Position numbers and translations under genes: made by a program
Shown here: positions 62,092-64,000 of the stretch, piece after piece
Position numbering within the stretch: position 1 is the first letter of the stretch
Layout of the letters: the number at the start of each line of letters is the position of its first letter
From: XBB1006 sp051877515
GTDB taxonomy: Bacteria; Bacillota; Clostridia; Lachnospirales; Lachnospiraceae
Assembly: GCA_051877515.1 (NCBI GenBank)
Contig: JBJEIY010000010.1
Span: 62,001 to 126,000 of the forward strand
DNA length: 64,000 nucleotides
Direction of reading: 5' to 3'
Notes under the pieces: model-generated
Told to the model about the DNA's origin: nothing
The model's database searches: none
Seen by the model: the letters and a program-made list of their open reading frames with translations, nothing else

Positions 62092-63759
62092 ATGGTTTTA
62101 TCAGGTGCAGATATAATAGTGGAAACCCTGATCGAGCAGGGTTGCGAAACAGTATTTGGATATCCGGGAGGACAGATCTTAAATGTCTATGATAGTTTGT
62201 ATTCTTATCAGGACCGGATCCAGCATGTGTTGACTGCCCATGAACAGGGAGCAGCCCATGCAGCAGACGGATATGCCAGAAGTACCGGAAAAGTGGGTGT
62301 TGTTATGGCAACCTCCGGTCCGGGTGCTACCAATCTGGTAACCGGAATTGCAACGGCTTATCTGGATTCTATTCCAATGGTGGCCATTTGCGGAAACGTA
62401 ACCACTGCACAGATTGGTTCCGATGCATTTCAGGAGATTGATATTACCGGTATCACACTGCCGATCACAAAGCATAACTATTTCGTAGGTTCTGTGGAGG
62501 AGCTGGCAGATACCATAAGAGAGGCATTTTTATTGGCAAAATCCGGCAGACCGGGACCGGTTCTGGTGGATGTGCCGAAGGACATTCAGATTGCAAAGTG
62601 TGAATTTATCCCGGCACCTGTGGTAGAGCCGGAAAAACCCGAAGCTGCTAAGGATAGCCGTATTGAGGAGGCAGCCAGACTGATCCAGTCGGCAAAACGT
62701 CCTTACATTTATTTCGGTGGCGGCATTGTGACGGCGGATGCACAGGAAGAAATGCTTGCACTTGCAGAAAAGATGGATGCACCGATTGGATGTTCCCTCA
62801 TGGGAATTTCCGCGATTCCTACAGATCATCCCAGATTTCTCGGTATGAGAGGAATGCATGGTCATTATGCATCTTCCATGGCAATGCATCATGCGGATCT
62901 GATTCTGGCACTTGGTGTCCGCTTTAATGACCGGGCAACCGGAGATCCTTCAAAGTTTGCCACCTACGCCAAGATCGTTCATATTGATGTGGATGGTTCT
63001 GAGCTGTCTAAGACTGTGAATGAAGAATGCAGTCTCAGGGGAGATGTAAAACTGACACTTCAGAAGCTTCTGAAGAAGATTCCGGCATGTAAGAGACCGG
63101 AGTGGAATGAAAAAATCCGTAGTCTGGTGGAAGAGGAAGAGAAGTATCTGGACAATCGGGATGGTATGACGCCAAGAAGAGCAATTTTAACCCTGAATAA
63201 GCATTTGGGTGAGAATACGGCTGTGGCTACCGATGTGGGACAGCATCAGATGTGGGCTGCCCAAAGTTTAAACCTTAAAAAACCCCGTACCTTCGTATCC
63301 AGCGGCGGTCTGGGCACCATGGGATTTGGATTCGGTGCAGCCATGGGAGCAGCATTTGCTACCAAAGAGCGTAGTGTTCTGATCACCGGTGACGGAAGCT
63401 TTGGCATGAACCTGAACGAACTGGCAACCGCAGTAACCTATCAGGTTCCTGTAGTGATCCTGATCTTGAACAACAGTGTATTGGGAATGGTAAGACAGTG
63501 GCAGACTCTGTTCTTTGACCAGCATTATTTCAGTACTGATTTGAACAGAAAAACGGACTTTGTAGCTCTGGCACAGGCGTTCGGAGCAAACGGAGAAGCA
63601 GTTTCCAATGCGGAAGAACTGGATGCGGCATTATCCAGGGCGTTTGAAGAAAAAGGTCCGTATGTGATTGATTGCACAATCGATAAGGATGAATTCGTTC
63701 TTCCCATGCTGCCGCCGGGCGGAAGTATGGATGACATCATTGTAAAGGTAGGTGATTGA
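62092..63759 (+). CDS. ilvB: Acetolactate synthase, large subunit
   Basis: 555 residues with the TPP Glu in EQGAAHAADGYARSTG, FAD region LGVRFNDRATGDPS and the TPP-Mg motif GDGSFGMNLNE. It makes the precursor of Val, Leu and Ile. AAGGAG precedes ATG 62092. Confidence 0.96.
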   Translation: MVLSGADIIVETLIEQGCETVFGYPGGQILNVYDSLYSYQDRIQHVLTAHEQGAAHAADGYARSTGKVGVVMATSGPGATNLVTGIATAYLDSIPMVAICGNVTTAQIGSDAFQEIDITGITLPITKHNYFVGSVEELADTIREAFLLAKSGRPGPVLVDVPKDIQIAKCEFIPAPVVEPEKPEAAKDSRIEEAARLIQSAKRPYIYFGGGIVTADAQEEMLALAEKMDAPIGCSLMGISAIPTDHPRFLGMRGMHGHYASSMAMHHADLILALGVRFNDRATGDPSKFATYAKIVHIDVDGSELSKTVNEECSLRGDVKLTLQKLLKKIPACKRPEWNEKIRSLVEEEEKYLDNRDGMTPRRAILTLNKHLGENTAVATDVGQHQMWAAQSLNLKKPRTFVSSGGLGTMGFGFGAAMGAAFATKERSVLITGDGSFGMNLNELATAVTYQVPVVILILNNSVLGMVRQWQTLFFDQHYFSTDLNRKTDFVALAQAFGANGEAVSNAEELDAALSRAFEEKGPYVIDCTIDKDEFVLPMLPPGGSMDDIIVKVGD

Positions 63760-63760
63760 T

Positions 63761-64000
63761 ATGACACGATATACAGTTGCCGTGCTGGTACGAAATCAGT
63801 TTGGTGTATTGAACCGTGTAACCAGCATGTTCCGGCGCCGCCAGTTTAATATCAGTTCTTTAACGGTTTGTGAAACGGAATCGAATAAGTTTTCCCGTAT
63901 TACAGTGGTGTTTGACGGAGAAGAAGGAACAAAGCAGCAGCTGATCAACCAGTTGTACAAGCTGCCGGATGTTTGTTTTATACAGGAGTACAAAGCAGAA
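63761..64000 (+). CDS. ilvN: Acetolactate synthase small subunit, 5' part
   Basis: 80 residues before the window ends; an ACT domain (VLVRNQFGVLNRVTSMFRRRQFNISSLTV) that confers feedback control on IlvB. It starts 2 bases after ilvB with AAGGTAGG upstream. Confidence 0.92.
   Translation, partial: MTRYTVAVLVRNQFGVLNRVTSMFRRRQFNISSLTVCETESNKFSRITVVFDGEEGTKQQLINQLYKLPDVCFIQEYKAE

Overview
The window reads as a chromosomal segment of a low-to-medium GC, monoderm, anaerobic Clostridia, most likely Lachnospiraceae. Pointers are the class III (Firmicutes-type) fructose-1,6-bisphosphatase, three different [FeFe]-hydrogenase genes with an electron-bifurcating set, strong AGGAGG ribosome binding sites, a T-box leader, a DUF5721-type gene and a monoderm type IV pilus operon with no secretin. 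Family assignments come from reading motifs by eye; no search was run.

Layout. 1-8.6 kb: end of a DUF3343 gene, lepA-hemW, a 52-bp tandem repeat array, then DUF362, guaB and typA on the minus strand. 8.8-15.3 kb: an SSB-like gene, a CobO-like P-loop gene, dapA, dapB, class III fbp and a long ClpX. 15.3-20.6 kb: duplicated terminator sequence, an S8-family protein whose catalytic Ser position is Cys, a cold-shock protein, a DUF5721-like gene, an M18 aminopeptidase and an alpha/beta hydrolase. 20.9-25.1 kb: the hydCBA operon. 25.2-26.9 kb: a small unknown gene and a LytTR/LiaF-like pair.

27.1-44.9 kb: a complete type IV pilus operon (pilB, pilT, pilC, pilA, a giant modular prepilin of about 2,314 aa, three minor prepilins, pilD, pilM, pilN, pilO). 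It is interrupted by a REP-associated tyrosine transposase (RAYT). A palindromic element (arms GGACAGGGGA and TCTCTGTCC) occurs about a dozen times in the window, clustered around the RAYT. Copies provide the coding sequence of the giant prepilin's leader peptide, the last residues of PilO and the end of the RAYT itself.

44.9-49.5 kb: a second hydrogenase operon (2Fe-2S thioredoxin-like protein, PAS-containing putative H2-sensing hydrogenase, SpoIIE-type phosphatase, short [FeFe] hydrogenase). Both hydrogenase operons are preceded by a Rex-like operator. 49.6-54.8 kb (minus): a response regulator/histidine kinase pair followed by a VTC-domain polyphosphate polymerase, DUF4956 membrane protein and CotH kinase. 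The promoters of the regulator and of the VTC gene carry similar perfect 11-bp tandem repeats. 55-64 kb: tRNA-Gly(GCC), mscL with a zinc ribbon tail, two small unknown genes, folA, then a T-box controlled leuA-leuC-leuD-leuB-ilvB-ilvN operon that runs off the end.

The most unusual material is (i) the pilus operon with its giant modular prepilin and in-frame REP insertions, (ii) the two-component-linked VTC/DUF4956/CotH cluster with matching operators, and (iii) the putative Rex-linked H2-sensing operon.
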